This document shows positions 16,755 through 24,340 of a stretch of DNA of 51,858 nt, one piece after another; positions within the stretch are counted from its first letter, which is position 1, and each line of letters begins with the position of its first letter. The stretch is from NCBI GenBank assembly GCA_029266415.1, contig JAQSWW010000002.1, forward strand, positions 1-51,858, read 5' to 3'. Made by a program: the position numbers and the translations under genes. A model generated the notes under the pieces. It saw only the letters and a list, made by a program, of their open reading frames with translations, had not been told where the DNA came from and did no database searches. This DNA is from Actinomycetospora sp. Lineage in GTDB: Bacteria; Actinomycetota; Actinomycetes; Mycobacteriales; Pseudonocardiaceae.

Positions 16755-17798
16755 TCAGACGCCAGGAAAGCCACCACGATCATCCTTGCCCTCGTCGCCG
16801 TCCGGCACGACTCCGCGGGCGTCCCGGTAGCGGGACCACACCTCGGGGCGGAGCCGGCCGCGCGCGGGGACGTCGAGACCGGCGGCACGGGCCCACGCCC
16901 GGACCTCCGCGGTCGACGGCGTGGGGGCCGTCGCCGCCGGGAGCTCCGGCCTCGCACCCGGGAGCCGCGCCCCGATGGCTTGCTCGTCCTGCGCCCAGGC
17001 CAGGGCGGCGGCGAGGAAGCGGTACGTCCACTCCTCGGCCAGCGAACGGGTCTCGGCGAAGACGATCGGGACGCCCGGCCACCGGACCTGCAGCTCGGCC
17101 AGAGAGTCGGCCACCCGGGCCGGGCGGACGCGGCGTTGGGCGAACACCTGCGACCAGCGGTCCTCGACCACCACTGCCGCCCGCGGGAGTGCGGCGAGCT
17201 CGCCGAGGGCGAACCGCAGTCGGCCGCTCGCGACGCTCGAGATCAGGTCGGGCAGCGACTTGCGCTCGACCGAGGCCACCAGGATCTCGTCGAGGACGAG
17301 GCCGTAGTCACCGGCCGGAAGGGCCCGTCGCACGGTCCGGACCGACTGGGGCGCGAAGCGGTAGGGATAGCGCTCGTGGGCGTCGACGACGATCTCGATC
17401 TCGTCGGTACCCGTCTCGGCGAGCCCGGCTGCCCGTGCCGTGGGCGTGCGGACCTGCGGGCGGGCCTGCTTGCGCGTCCGCGGCGACTGCCAGAACACCA
17501 TGTCCCGGCCACGGCCGCGGGTGTAGACGATCTGGGAACGGTTCTCCCGCGAGCGGGCGAGCACCACGTCGATGGCGGCCCCGCGTCGCGCGCACGATTG
17601 CAGCTCGACGCGTTCGACGACCTCGAGGTCGTCTCCCGTGGGCCACTCGCTGGTCTCCGCCGGGTGGCAGTACAGGGCCTTGGTGCGCGGCCAGGTGTCC
17701 GACGTGCGGAACAGCAGCCCGTCGCCGAGCGGTAGCCAGAGCAGGAAGCCGAGCGACGACCCGGGGTCGGGGTTGCGGGCGATGACGAGCTCCGCCAC
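16755..17798 (-). CDS. ERCC4-domain nuclease with C-terminal Lsr2-like DNA-binding module
   Basis: 347 residues. The centre holds an ERCC4/XPF-type nuclease core: EIEIVVDAHERYPYRF, then the catalytic ERKSLPDLISSVASGRL (ERKxxxD form) and AAVVVEDRWSQVF. After a Pro/Ala linker the C-terminus reads AEVRAWARAAGLDVPARGRL, matching the Lsr2 C-terminal domain (xxIRxWAxxxGxxVxxRGRI) that binds AT-rich minor grooves. The N-terminal 130 residues are not recognised. The combination suggests structure-specific cleavage targeted to AT-rich DNA, as in foreign-DNA control or repair (inference). It follows the FAD oxidase gene by 24 bp on the same strand. Confidence 0.8.
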   Translation of the reverse strand: MAELVIARNPDPGSSLGFLLWLPLGDGLLFRTSDTWPRTKALYCHPAETSEWPTGDDLEVVERVELQSCARRGAAIDVVLARSRENRSQIVYTRGRGRDMVFWQSPRTRKQARPQVRTPTARAAGLAETGTDEIEIVVDAHERYPYRFAPQSVRTVRRALPAGDYGLVLDEILVASVERKSLPDLISSVASGRLRFALGELAALPRAAVVVEDRWSQVFAQRRVRPARVADSLAELQVRWPGVPIVFAETRSLAEEWTYRFLAAALAWAQDEQAIGARLPGARPELPAATAPTPSTAEVRAWARAAGLDVPARGRLRPEVWSRYRDARGVVPDGDEGKDDRGGFPGV

Positions 17799-17822
17799 GA
17801 CGACGACCCTAGCGGGCGGGCC

Positions 17823-19184
17823 TCAGCGGATCGCGCACCCCGGGTTCAGGGTCCCGTCCGGGTCGAGCGCCGACCGCACGCGGCGCAGGACGTCGAGGGC
17901 GACCGGGTCGCCGAGCTCCGCGAGGTGGTGGGCCTTCGCGCGCCCGACGCCGTGCTCGCCGGACACCGCCCCGCCCAGCGCGATGCCGGCCGCGAAGACG
18001 TCGTGCAGCGTCTGCGCCAGCCGGCCGGGGTCGGGTTGGAACACCGCGAGGTGCACGTTGCCGTCGCCCGCGTGCCCGCAGCCCAGCACCCGCGCGCCCT
18101 GGGCGTCGCCGGCCGCCCGCGCGCGGGCGAGGAACGTCGCCATCGCCGAGCGGGGCACCACGAGGTCGACGATCTCGTCGGCGCCCGCGGCCTTGACCGC
18201 CCAGAACGCCTTCTCCCGCGCCTCGATCAGCCGGCGCGCGGCGCCCGCGGGCAGGTCGAACACCTCCGCCGCCCCGAGCGTGCCCAGGACGTCGGCGAGC
18301 TCCTCGGCGTCCTCGTCCACCCGCTCCTGGCGGCGCCCGGCGAGCTCGACGAGCAGGTGGTCGGCGTCGACGAGGTCCTCGGGCAGGCCCAGCGACAGCC
18401 CGGCGTTCTCGCAGATCGCGCGCATGGTCGGGCCGTCGAGGTACTCGCACACGGTCGGCGCGAGCCCGGCGCCGACGATCCGCCCGACGGCGGCGGTGAC
18501 GTCCTCGGCGGAGGAGAAGGGTGCCAGCACCGTCCGTCGGGCCGGCAGGGCCGGGTGCAGCCGCACGATCACCTCGGTGACCAGCGCGAGGGTGCCCTCC
18601 GAGCCGACGATCAGCTGGGTCAGGTCGTAGCCCGTCGACAGCTTCGCCAGCCGCCCACCCGTGCGCACGACGGAGCCGTCCGCGAGCACCGCCTCGAGCC
18701 CCAGGACGTGCGCGCGCGTGACGCCGTAGCGCACGGCGCGCATGCCCCCGGCGTTGGTGGCGACGGTGCCGCCCAGCGACGCCGACTGCTCGCCGGGGTG
18801 CACGGGGTAGGTCAGCCCGTGCTCGCCGGCCGCGGCGTCGAGCACCTCGAGGGCCACGCCCGGCTGCACGACCGCGACGGCGTCGACGGGGTCGACCTCG
18901 AGGACCCGGTCCATGCGCGCGAACACCACGAGCACCGCGCCGTCGTCGGGCGTCGCGGCGCCGGACAGCCCGGTGCCCGCACCGCGCGCGGTCACCGACG
19001 CGCCGGCCGCCCGCGCCGCGCGGACCACGGCGACCACCTCGTCCCGGTCGCCCGGCCACACGACGTACGCCGGCTTGCCCGGGGGCACACCCAACGCCTC
19101 GTCGGCGCACAGGTCCGCGACCGACGGGTCGTCGCCCGCCACGACGTGCTCCGCACCGACGGCCTCGACGAGCTGGGAGAACAT
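17823..19184 (-). CDS. FAD-binding oxidase, D-lactate dehydrogenase / glycolate oxidase GlcD type
   Basis: 453-residue flavoprotein of the VAO/PCMH family. The FAD-binding half shows VWPGDRDEVVAVVRAA, SVTARGAGTGLSGAATP and SLGGTVATNAGGMRAVRYGV. The C-terminal half carries GCGHAGDGNVHLAVF and SGEHGVGRAKAHHL, the active-site histidine region of D-lactate dehydrogenase (cytochrome) and GlcD. It should oxidise a D-2-hydroxy acid and pass electrons to the respiratory chain or another acceptor; lactate and glycolate cannot be separated. No iron-sulfur partner (GlcF) is nearby. ATG 19184 lies 11 bp from a TAGCA-N5-TGCTA inverted repeat, a possible operator overlapping its start region. Confidence 0.85.
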   Translation of the reverse strand: MFSQLVEAVGAEHVVAGDDPSVADLCADEALGVPPGKPAYVVWPGDRDEVVAVVRAARAAGASVTARGAGTGLSGAATPDDGAVLVVFARMDRVLEVDPVDAVAVVQPGVALEVLDAAAGEHGLTYPVHPGEQSASLGGTVATNAGGMRAVRYGVTRAHVLGLEAVLADGSVVRTGGRLAKLSTGYDLTQLIVGSEGTLALVTEVIVRLHPALPARRTVLAPFSSAEDVTAAVGRIVGAGLAPTVCEYLDGPTMRAICENAGLSLGLPEDLVDADHLLVELAGRRQERVDEDAEELADVLGTLGAAEVFDLPAGAARRLIEAREKAFWAVKAAGADEIVDLVVPRSAMATFLARARAAGDAQGARVLGCGHAGDGNVHLAVFQPDPGRLAQTLHDVFAAGIALGGAVSGEHGVGRAKAHHLAELGDPVALDVLRRVRSALDPDGTLNPGCAIR

Positions 19185-19194
19185 CCCCGTGGTC

Positions 19195-19209
19195 TAGCAC
19201 GGACTGCTA
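19195..19209. promoter_or_regulatory. Inverted repeat TAGCA-N5-TGCTA between divergent genes
   Basis: TAGCA (19195-19199) and TGCTA (19205-19209) flank CGGAC in the 72-bp gap between the FAD oxidase (minus) and the reductase gene (plus). A second weak dyad, TTGC-N5-GCAA, follows at about 19223-19235. Position and symmetry suit a repressor controlling both directions; no regulator gene is adjacent. Confidence 0.4.
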
Positions 19210-19256
19210 TGGTCCGGAGCGGTTGCAGAACGCAATCACCGAGGGAGGGCGCACCG

Positions 19257-19817
19257 ATGGGCCGGCTGACGTACGCGATGATGACCACGCTCGACGGCTA
19301 CACGGCGGACGCCGACGGCGACTTCGGGTGGGGTGCGCCCGAGGACGTCGAGCTGCACCGCTACTGCGAGGAGCTCGTCCGGCCGGTGCGGACGTACCTC
19401 TACGGCCGGCGCATGTACGAGACGATGGTGTTCTGGGAGACCGCGGATGCGCTGCCGGACGCCCCGCCCTTCGTCAAGGAGTTCGCGCGCACCTGGCAGG
19501 CGGCGGACAAGATCGTCTACTCGCGCACGCTCGAGACGGTCAGCAGCGAGCGCACCCGCATCGTGCGCGAGTTCGACCCCGACGCGGTGCGCGAGCTCAA
19601 GGCCGGCGACGGCGACCTCACCGTCGACGGCCCCGGTCTCGCCGCCGCGGCGCTGGCGGCCGGGCTGGTCGACGAGATCGGGCCGATCGTCATCCCCGTC
19701 GTCGTCGGCGGCGGCACGCCCTTCCTGCCCGCCGGGGTGCGCCTCGACCTCGAGCTCGTCGGCGAGCGCCGGTTCGCCAGCGGGGCGGTGCACCTGCAGT
19801 ACCGGGTCCGCTCGTGA
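19257..19817 (+). CDS. Dihydrofolate reductase / RibD C-terminal domain protein
   Basis: 186 residues with the RibD_C/DHFR-like Rossmann fold used by many actinomycete NADPH reductases. It begins GRLTYAMMTTLDGYTADADG, followed by LYGRRMYETMVFWE, a KIVYSRTLETV strand and the nucleotide-binding end DLTVDGPGLAAAALAAGLVD with VVVGGGTPFLP. The Shine-Dalgarno GAGGGAGG stands before ATG 19257. The family is broad (reductases of flavin or pterin-like substrates, some standing in for DHFR), so the substrate is unknown. Divergent from the FAD oxidase; the siderophore-interacting protein follows 26 bp after its stop. Confidence 0.8.
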   Translation: MGRLTYAMMTTLDGYTADADGDFGWGAPEDVELHRYCEELVRPVRTYLYGRRMYETMVFWETADALPDAPPFVKEFARTWQAADKIVYSRTLETVSSERTRIVREFDPDAVRELKAGDGDLTVDGPGLAAAALAAGLVDEIGPIVIPVVVGGGTPFLPAGVRLDLELVGERRFASGAVHLQYRVRS

Positions 19818-19843
19818 GCCGCGACGCTCGTTAGCGTGGGTCC

Positions 19844-20647
19844 ATGGTGGTCCGCGACGCCCCGGTCGTCTCGCACGTCGAGCACCCCGAGCAGGCGCGC
19901 CACCCGCGCCGGGTCGAGGTCGTCGACGTCACCGACCCGACGCCGCGGATGCGTCGCGTGCGCCTGGCGGGCGACCTCGCCGACCTCACCGTTGCCGGGC
20001 CCACCGACCACGCCAAGCTCTTCTTCCCGCCCGCGCCGGGACAGGAGCCGCCGGCGCCGGAGTTCTCGGCGCGCGGCCTCGTCGCCCCGCCGGCGGGGCT
20101 CCCGCGGCCCTACCGCGAGTACACGCTGCGCCGCCACGACCCGGGCGCCCGCACCGTGGACGTCGACCTCGTGCGCCACGGCAGCGGGCTCGCCGGGGCC
20201 TGGATCGAGGACCCGCGGGGTGCGCTGTGGCTGCTCGGGCCGCGGTCGAGCGCCGTCGTCGAGCCGCGCGACTGGTACCTGCTCGGCGGCGACGAGACCG
20301 CCCTGCCCGCGCTCGCGCGGTGGATCGAGCAGCTGCCGGCCACGGCGCGTGTGCACGTCGTCGCGGAGGTCGCCGACGCCGCCGAGGAGGCCTACCTGGC
20401 TGACGTCCCGACGCACGTCACCGTCGACTGGCGCCACCGCGACGGCGCCGCGCCGGGCACGACGACCCTGCTCGACGACGCCGTCGCCGCGTTCACGCCC
20501 CCGACGGGCGAGGGGTTCGCGTGGATGGGCGCCGAGGCCGGCGCCCTGCGCCCGGTGCGCCGGCGCCTGCGCGCGCTCCTGCCCACCGCCGCGGTCGACC
20601 TCGACGGCTATTGGCGCCGCGGCGTCGAGGGCACGGGGCTGGGCTGA
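19844..20647 (+). CDS. Siderophore-interacting protein (FAD-binding ferric-siderophore reductase type)
   Basis: 267-residue cytoplasmic flavoprotein of the ViuB/SIP family, which reduces ferric siderophores to release iron. The FAD-binding barrel shows MRRVRLAGDLADL and PRPYREYTLRRHD (the RxYTxR motif contacts FAD). The C-terminal half has WYLLGGDETALPALARWI, EGFAWMGAEAGALRPVRR and the final DLDGYWRRGVEG, all diagnostic. No siderophore synthesis or uptake genes are visible in the window, so it probably acts on siderophores imported by systems elsewhere. Followed by a hairpin repeat and a convergent membrane-protein gene. Confidence 0.85.
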   Translation: MVVRDAPVVSHVEHPEQARHPRRVEVVDVTDPTPRMRRVRLAGDLADLTVAGPTDHAKLFFPPAPGQEPPAPEFSARGLVAPPAGLPRPYREYTLRRHDPGARTVDVDLVRHGSGLAGAWIEDPRGALWLLGPRSSAVVEPRDWYLLGGDETALPALARWIEQLPATARVHVVAEVADAAEEAYLADVPTHVTVDWRHRDGAAPGTTTLLDDAVAAFTPPTGEGFAWMGAEAGALRPVRRRLRALLPTAAVDLDGYWRRGVEGTGLG

Positions 20648-20653
20648 CCGGCC

Positions 20654-20694
20654 TGTGAGCACTTTCCGCCCCGGTGAGGGCCGAGGGTGCTCAC
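20654..20694. terminator. Dispersed hairpin repeat, family 2, copy 1 (convergent terminator)
   Basis: GTGAGCAC (20655-20662) pairs perfectly with GTGCTCAC (20687-20694) around a 24-base loop. The sequence from TGTGAGCACTTTCCGCCCCG matches the copy at 27398 with one mismatch in 20 bases. It begins 7 bp after the siderophore-interacting protein stop; its right arm contains the stop codon of the convergent gene at 20691. Confidence 0.7.
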
Positions 20695-21080
20695 GTGGGG
20701 GAGGCGCGGCGGATCCAGAGCAGGCCCAGGATCGGCAGGATCACGGGGACGAAGCCGTAGCCGATGCCGAAGTCCGACCAGACGGTCGGGTCGGGGAAGT
20801 CCTCGGGGCGCAGGAGCGAGAGCGTCCCGATGCCCAGCACCCCGACGAGCTCGACCATCACGGCCACGAGCGCCACCCGCCGCGCGCCTCGGCCCAGGGC
20901 GACCGCGGCCACGAGGTACACCGCCGCCGCGAAGGCCGAGAGCAGGTAGGCCTCCGGCGCGCGCTCGAACTGCACCGCGATCTGGTAGAGCGCCCGCGCC
21001 CCCGCCGAGATCGCGAAGACGACGTAGACGACGAGCAGCACGCGCCCCGGACCGGCGGACAGCGTCCGCGTCTCAGGCAC
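20691..21080 (-). CDS. Integral membrane protein, unknown function
   Basis: 129 residues with four predicted membrane helices, including LLVVYVVFAISAGARALYQI, AFAAAVYLVAAVALG and FVPVILPILGLLWIRR. The N-terminal 12 residues are polar. ATG 21080 overlaps the stop of the preceding membrane-protein gene by 8 bp, so the two are coupled and may form one complex. I do not recognise the family beyond a general actinomycete membrane protein. The stop codon lies inside a terminator hairpin arm. Confidence 0.65.
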   Translation of the reverse strand: MPETRTLSAGPGRVLLVVYVVFAISAGARALYQIAVQFERAPEAYLLSAFAAAVYLVAAVALGRGARRVALVAVMVELVGVLGIGTLSLLRPEDFPDPTVWSDFGIGYGFVPVILPILGLLWIRRASPT

Positions 21081-21444
21081 GCGTCACCGTCCACACCTGC
21101 CCGGTGCGCAGCGACAGCACCGCCAGCGTGATCCCGGCGACGGCCAGCACCACCGAGCCGTAGCGGGTGCGCTCGCCGTGGGCCAGGGCCGCGCCGATCG
21201 GCAGCACCACGAGCGTCGCGATGAGGTAGCCGACGATCTCGACCACCGCGCCGGTCGAGCGCCCCGGCTCCACGAACAGCCCGACGCCCAGCACCAGCGC
21301 CTGCACCAGCGCCACGGTCTCGAGCACCAGCAGGCCGATGCGGTGGCGGATCGTCGGCGCCTGGCCGAACACCGCGGACACCGCGCACCACAGCGCCCAC
21401 GCCAGCGCGAGCGCGAGCACCGCGAAGGTGAGGCCGACGATCAC
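21073..21444 (-). CDS. Integral membrane protein, unknown function
   Basis: 123 residues, four predicted helices (GLTFAVLALALAWALWCAV, LLVLETVALVQALVLGVGLF, GYLIATLVVLPIGAALA, VLAVAGITLAVLSL). It begins 51 bp downstream of the carrier-protein gene on the same strand, so it may be the fifth gene of that operon, although the gap contrasts with the 4-bp overlaps upstream. Function unknown; a transport or accessory role for the pathway product is possible but unsupported. Confidence 0.65.
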   Translation of the reverse strand: MIVGLTFAVLALALAWALWCAVSAVFGQAPTIRHRIGLLVLETVALVQALVLGVGLFVEPGRSTGAVVEIVGYLIATLVVLPIGAALAHGERTRYGSVVLAVAGITLAVLSLRTGQVWTVTRA

Positions 21445-21495
21445 GCGCGGCAGCCTACGAGGGTCCTCCGGTGTCGGCCGTGCTCGAGGCCCCGC

Positions 21496-21759
21496 TCACC
21501 CCGTGACCCCGGCCTCGGCGAGGAACGCCGCCATCGCGTCCACGCTGCGGAAGCGGTCGATGTCGAAGTCGTCGAGCGGCAGCCGGCAGCCGAAGGTGTC
21601 CTCGATCCCGACGATCAGCGTCACGAGCGCCAGCGAGTCGAGCAGGCCGACCGCGACGAGGTCGGTGTCGGACGAGGGCACGTCGACCCCGAGCTGGTCG
21701 CGGACCAGGTCGGTCAGCTGCGTGATCACGTCCTCTCCGGTCGCGTCGGTCACGGTCAC
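21496..21759 (-). CDS. Acyl/peptidyl carrier protein
   Basis: 87-residue stand-alone carrier protein. The phosphopantetheine attachment site is Ser42 in AVGLLDSLALVTLIVGIED, which has the DSL motif. The four-helix pattern and closing RFRSVDAMAAFLAEAG are typical. GTG 21759 is preferred because it overlaps the stop of the adenylation-domain gene (GTGA); GTG 21753 is an alternative. It should carry the acyl or aminoacyl group activated by the upstream adenylation enzyme. No phosphopantetheinyl transferase or ketosynthase is in the window. Confidence 0.85.
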   Translation of the reverse strand: MTVTDATGEDVITQLTDLVRDQLGVDVPSSDTDLVAVGLLDSLALVTLIVGIEDTFGCRLPLDDFDIDRFRSVDAMAAFLAEAGVTG

Positions 21760-23330
21760 GGTCCTCCCGTCGTGGCGCCGGCGGGCGCGAACCGCTCCCG
21801 CAGTGCCGGTCGATCGATCTTGCCGTTGACGTTGTGGGGCAGGTCCTCGAGCTCCGCCCAGCGCGCGGGCAGCATGTAGCGCGGGACGAGGTCGGTGAGC
21901 ACGCGGCGCACCTCGGTCGGGGGCAGGACGTGGCCCTCGGCCACCGAGTAGGCGCCGCAGATCGTCGTGCCCTCGAACCCGCCGGCCTCCACGCCCACCA
22001 CGGCGCACTCGCGGATCCCCGGCACCGTGGCCAGCGCCGCCTCGATCTCGCCGAGCTCGATGCGGTAGCCGCGGCTCTTGACCTGCGAGTCCGCGCGCCC
22101 GAGGAAGTGCACGACGCCGGCGTCGTCGACGCGGGCGAGGTCGCCGGTGCGGTAGATCCGTGCCCCGTCCGGCCCGGTGACGAACGCGGCGTCGGTCTTC
22201 TCCTGGTCGCGCCAGTAGCCCGGCGACAGGCCGGCCCCGCCGATGTACAGCTCGCCGATCTCGCCGGTCGGCACCTCGCGGCCCTCGTCGAGCACCAGCA
22301 GGCGCTCGCCGTCGCACGCCACCCCGATCGGCACCGGCACGGTCTCGTCGGCGGGCACCTCGGGGACGTCGTGGAACGACGACGCGATGGTCGCCTCGGT
22401 CGGCCCGTACAGGTTGGTGAACCGCACGTGCGGCAGCTTGCGCATCCAGTGCGCGAGCACCGGCGTCGGCAGCACCTCCCCGCACCACAGCAGCCGCTCG
22501 AGCGCGGGGAAGTCGTCCTGGGCGACGGCGTCGAACCGTGCGAGGTAGGTCAGCACGCTGGGCACCGAGAACCACTGGGTCAGCGCGCGGTCGCGCAGGA
22601 ACGCCGCCGTGCCGCGCGGGTCGATGCCCAGCGACGCGGGCACCAGGTGCAGCTCCGCGCCGGCCGACAGTGTGGCGTAGATGTCGAACGTCGACAGGTC
22701 GAAGTGCAGCGGCGGGTGTCCGGAGACACGGTCGCCGGCGCGGGTGCCGAAGTGCCGCACCGCCCAGTCGACGAACGCGAGCACCGTGTCGTGGGTGATC
22801 ATCACGCCCTTGGGCACGCCGGTGGAGCCCGACGTGAACAGCAGGTGCGCGAGCTCGGCGGGCGCGACCTCCGGCGCCCCGTCCGGCGCCGCGCCCAGGT
22901 CCGCGCGCGTGAACGCCCCGGGCGCGTCGTCCAGCGACCCCACGACCGGAGGTGGGCCGGGCAGCTCGGCGAGCACGGCGTCGAGCAGCGGCCGCGACGG
23001 CGCGTCGACGAGGACGACGGCGGGCTCTGCCGCGCCGACGATCCGCGCCACGCGCGACGCGGGCCCGGCCGGGTCGACGGGGACGTACGCCCCGCCGGCG
23101 CGCAGCGTCCCGATCAGCGCGGCGATCGTCCACGGCGCCTTCTCGGCCAGCACGCACACGCGGTCGCCGTGGCCCACCCCGTGCGCGAGCAGCACGTGGG
23201 CGACGCGGTTGACCGCGGCGTCGAGCTCGGCGTAGGTCAGCACCTCGTCGGTGCCGACGATCGCGGGGCGGTCGGCGTGGCGCTGCGCCGACTCCGCCAG
23301 CAGGTCCTGCAGGTGCCGCACGCCCGTCAT
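21756..23330 (-). CDS. Stand-alone amino acid adenylation (NRPS-type A domain) enzyme
   Basis: 524-residue free-standing adenylation domain of the NRPS/DltA group. Motifs: LTYAELDAAVNRVAHVL (A1), P-loop LLFTSGSTGVPKGV at about 164-176 (A3), HFDLSTFDIYATLSAG at about 209-224 (A4), NLYGPTEATIASSF (A5), GELYIGGAGLSPGYW (A6), YRTGDLARVDDAG (A7), FLGRADSQVKSRGYRIELGE (A8), and the catalytic-lysine motif NVNGKIDRPAL (A10). The Asp in FDLSTFD is the residue that usually binds the substrate alpha-amine, so an amino acid substrate is likely. No carrier or condensation domain is fused; the carrier is the next gene. Overlaps both neighbours by 4 bp. Confidence 0.88.
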   Translation of the reverse strand: MTGVRHLQDLLAESAQRHADRPAIVGTDEVLTYAELDAAVNRVAHVLLAHGVGHGDRVCVLAEKAPWTIAALIGTLRAGGAYVPVDPAGPASRVARIVGAAEPAVVLVDAPSRPLLDAVLAELPGPPPVVGSLDDAPGAFTRADLGAAPDGAPEVAPAELAHLLFTSGSTGVPKGVMITHDTVLAFVDWAVRHFGTRAGDRVSGHPPLHFDLSTFDIYATLSAGAELHLVPASLGIDPRGTAAFLRDRALTQWFSVPSVLTYLARFDAVAQDDFPALERLLWCGEVLPTPVLAHWMRKLPHVRFTNLYGPTEATIASSFHDVPEVPADETVPVPIGVACDGERLLVLDEGREVPTGEIGELYIGGAGLSPGYWRDQEKTDAAFVTGPDGARIYRTGDLARVDDAGVVHFLGRADSQVKSRGYRIELGEIEAALATVPGIRECAVVGVEAGGFEGTTICGAYSVAEGHVLPPTEVRRVLTDLVPRYMLPARWAELEDLPHNVNGKIDRPALRERFAPAGATTGGP

Positions 23331-24340
23331 GCCCGCACCGCCGCACTCGCGCGGGTGAACACCTCGCCGGCGTGCGCGAGGTCCTCGGGGTCGGGCGGGA
23401 TGTCCAGCACGAACACGTCCGTGCCGCGCTCGAGGTGCCGGGCCACCTCGGCGGCGACGCGGTCGTGCGAGCCGACGAGGTAGGGGCAGAACGTCTTGTA
23501 GTTCTCGAACGGCCCCAACCAGTAGGGGTCGGGCTCGACGCCGAGGTCGACGGGGGCGGACGGTGCCTTCGCCCGGGTGGCCAGCTGGTGGTGCCAGTGC
23601 GAGTCCGACACACGCATGGCCATCGCGTGCGCGACCTGCCCGCCGCGGTCGGGCGGGAAGCGCTCGTGGGCCACCCGCCACGCCTCGTCGGCGTCGTCGC
23701 GGGCGATGAGCCCGACGCGCACGCCGCCGCCGGTGGGCACCTCGCCGGTCTCGGCGCCCAGCGGCTCCGGGTAGCGGATCGGGGTCGCGCCGATCTCCTC
23801 GGCCGCGGCGCGTCCGGCCGGCGACGACCCCGAGATGAGCAGCTCGGGCATCAGCTCGGGCGGCAGGGCCGGGGCCAGCTTCAGGTTCTCGACGTGGTGC
23901 CAGCGCCCGTGGTGGGTGACGGTCTCCCCGCGCAGCAGCGCGGTGAGGATCCGCGTGTACTCGACGGTGCGGGCGTAGCGGTCGTCGTGCGCGGTGTCGT
24001 CGCCGAGCGCGAGCAGGTCGTTGCGGAACCCGCCGGCGAGCATGTTGAGGTGCACCGCGCGCCCGTGCAGGTAGGCGAGCGAGGACACCATCGACGCCGC
24101 GGTGTAGGGGTGCATGTACACCGGCTGGACGGCGACGAGCGGGGCGAGCCGCTCGGTCGCGGCGATCGCGGCCTGGGCGACGAGCCACGGGTCGGCGATG
24201 CCGTTGTCGGTGTAGACGAGCATCCCCGCGCAGCCCGCCTCCTCGCTCCACCGGGCGGTGGCCGCGACGGCGGCGAGGTAGTCGCCCGCCGGCACGTCCT
24301 TGGACTGTGGGCAGGTCGAGTAGACCGTCGGCGAGCTCAT
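23327..24340 (-). CDS. LLM-class flavin-dependent monooxygenase
   Basis: 337-residue TIM-barrel oxygenase of the luciferase-like/alkanesulfonate monooxygenase superfamily, using reduced FMN and O2. Visible: EEAGCAGMLVYTDNGIADPW, the GRAVHLNMLAGGFRNDLLAL block, DDRYARTVEYTRILTALLRG and PELLISGSSPAGRAAAEEIG near the flavin phosphate site. LLM enzymes are known as tailoring oxygenases on carrier-bound intermediates, and here the gene sits between an acyltransferase and an adenylation gene with 4-bp overlaps on both sides. Oxidation of a carrier-tethered amino acid (C- or N-hydroxylation) is therefore the leading guess. No dedicated flavin reductase is adjacent. Confidence 0.85.
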   Translation of the reverse strand: MSSPTVYSTCPQSKDVPAGDYLAAVAATARWSEEAGCAGMLVYTDNGIADPWLVAQAAIAATERLAPLVAVQPVYMHPYTAASMVSSLAYLHGRAVHLNMLAGGFRNDLLALGDDTAHDDRYARTVEYTRILTALLRGETVTHHGRWHHVENLKLAPALPPELMPELLISGSSPAGRAAAEEIGATPIRYPEPLGAETGEVPTGGGVRVGLIARDDADEAWRVAHERFPPDRGGQVAHAMAMRVSDSHWHHQLATRAKAPSAPVDLGVEPDPYWLGPFENYKTFCPYLVGSHDRVAAEVARHLERGTDVFVLDIPPDPEDLAHAGEVFTRASAAVRA

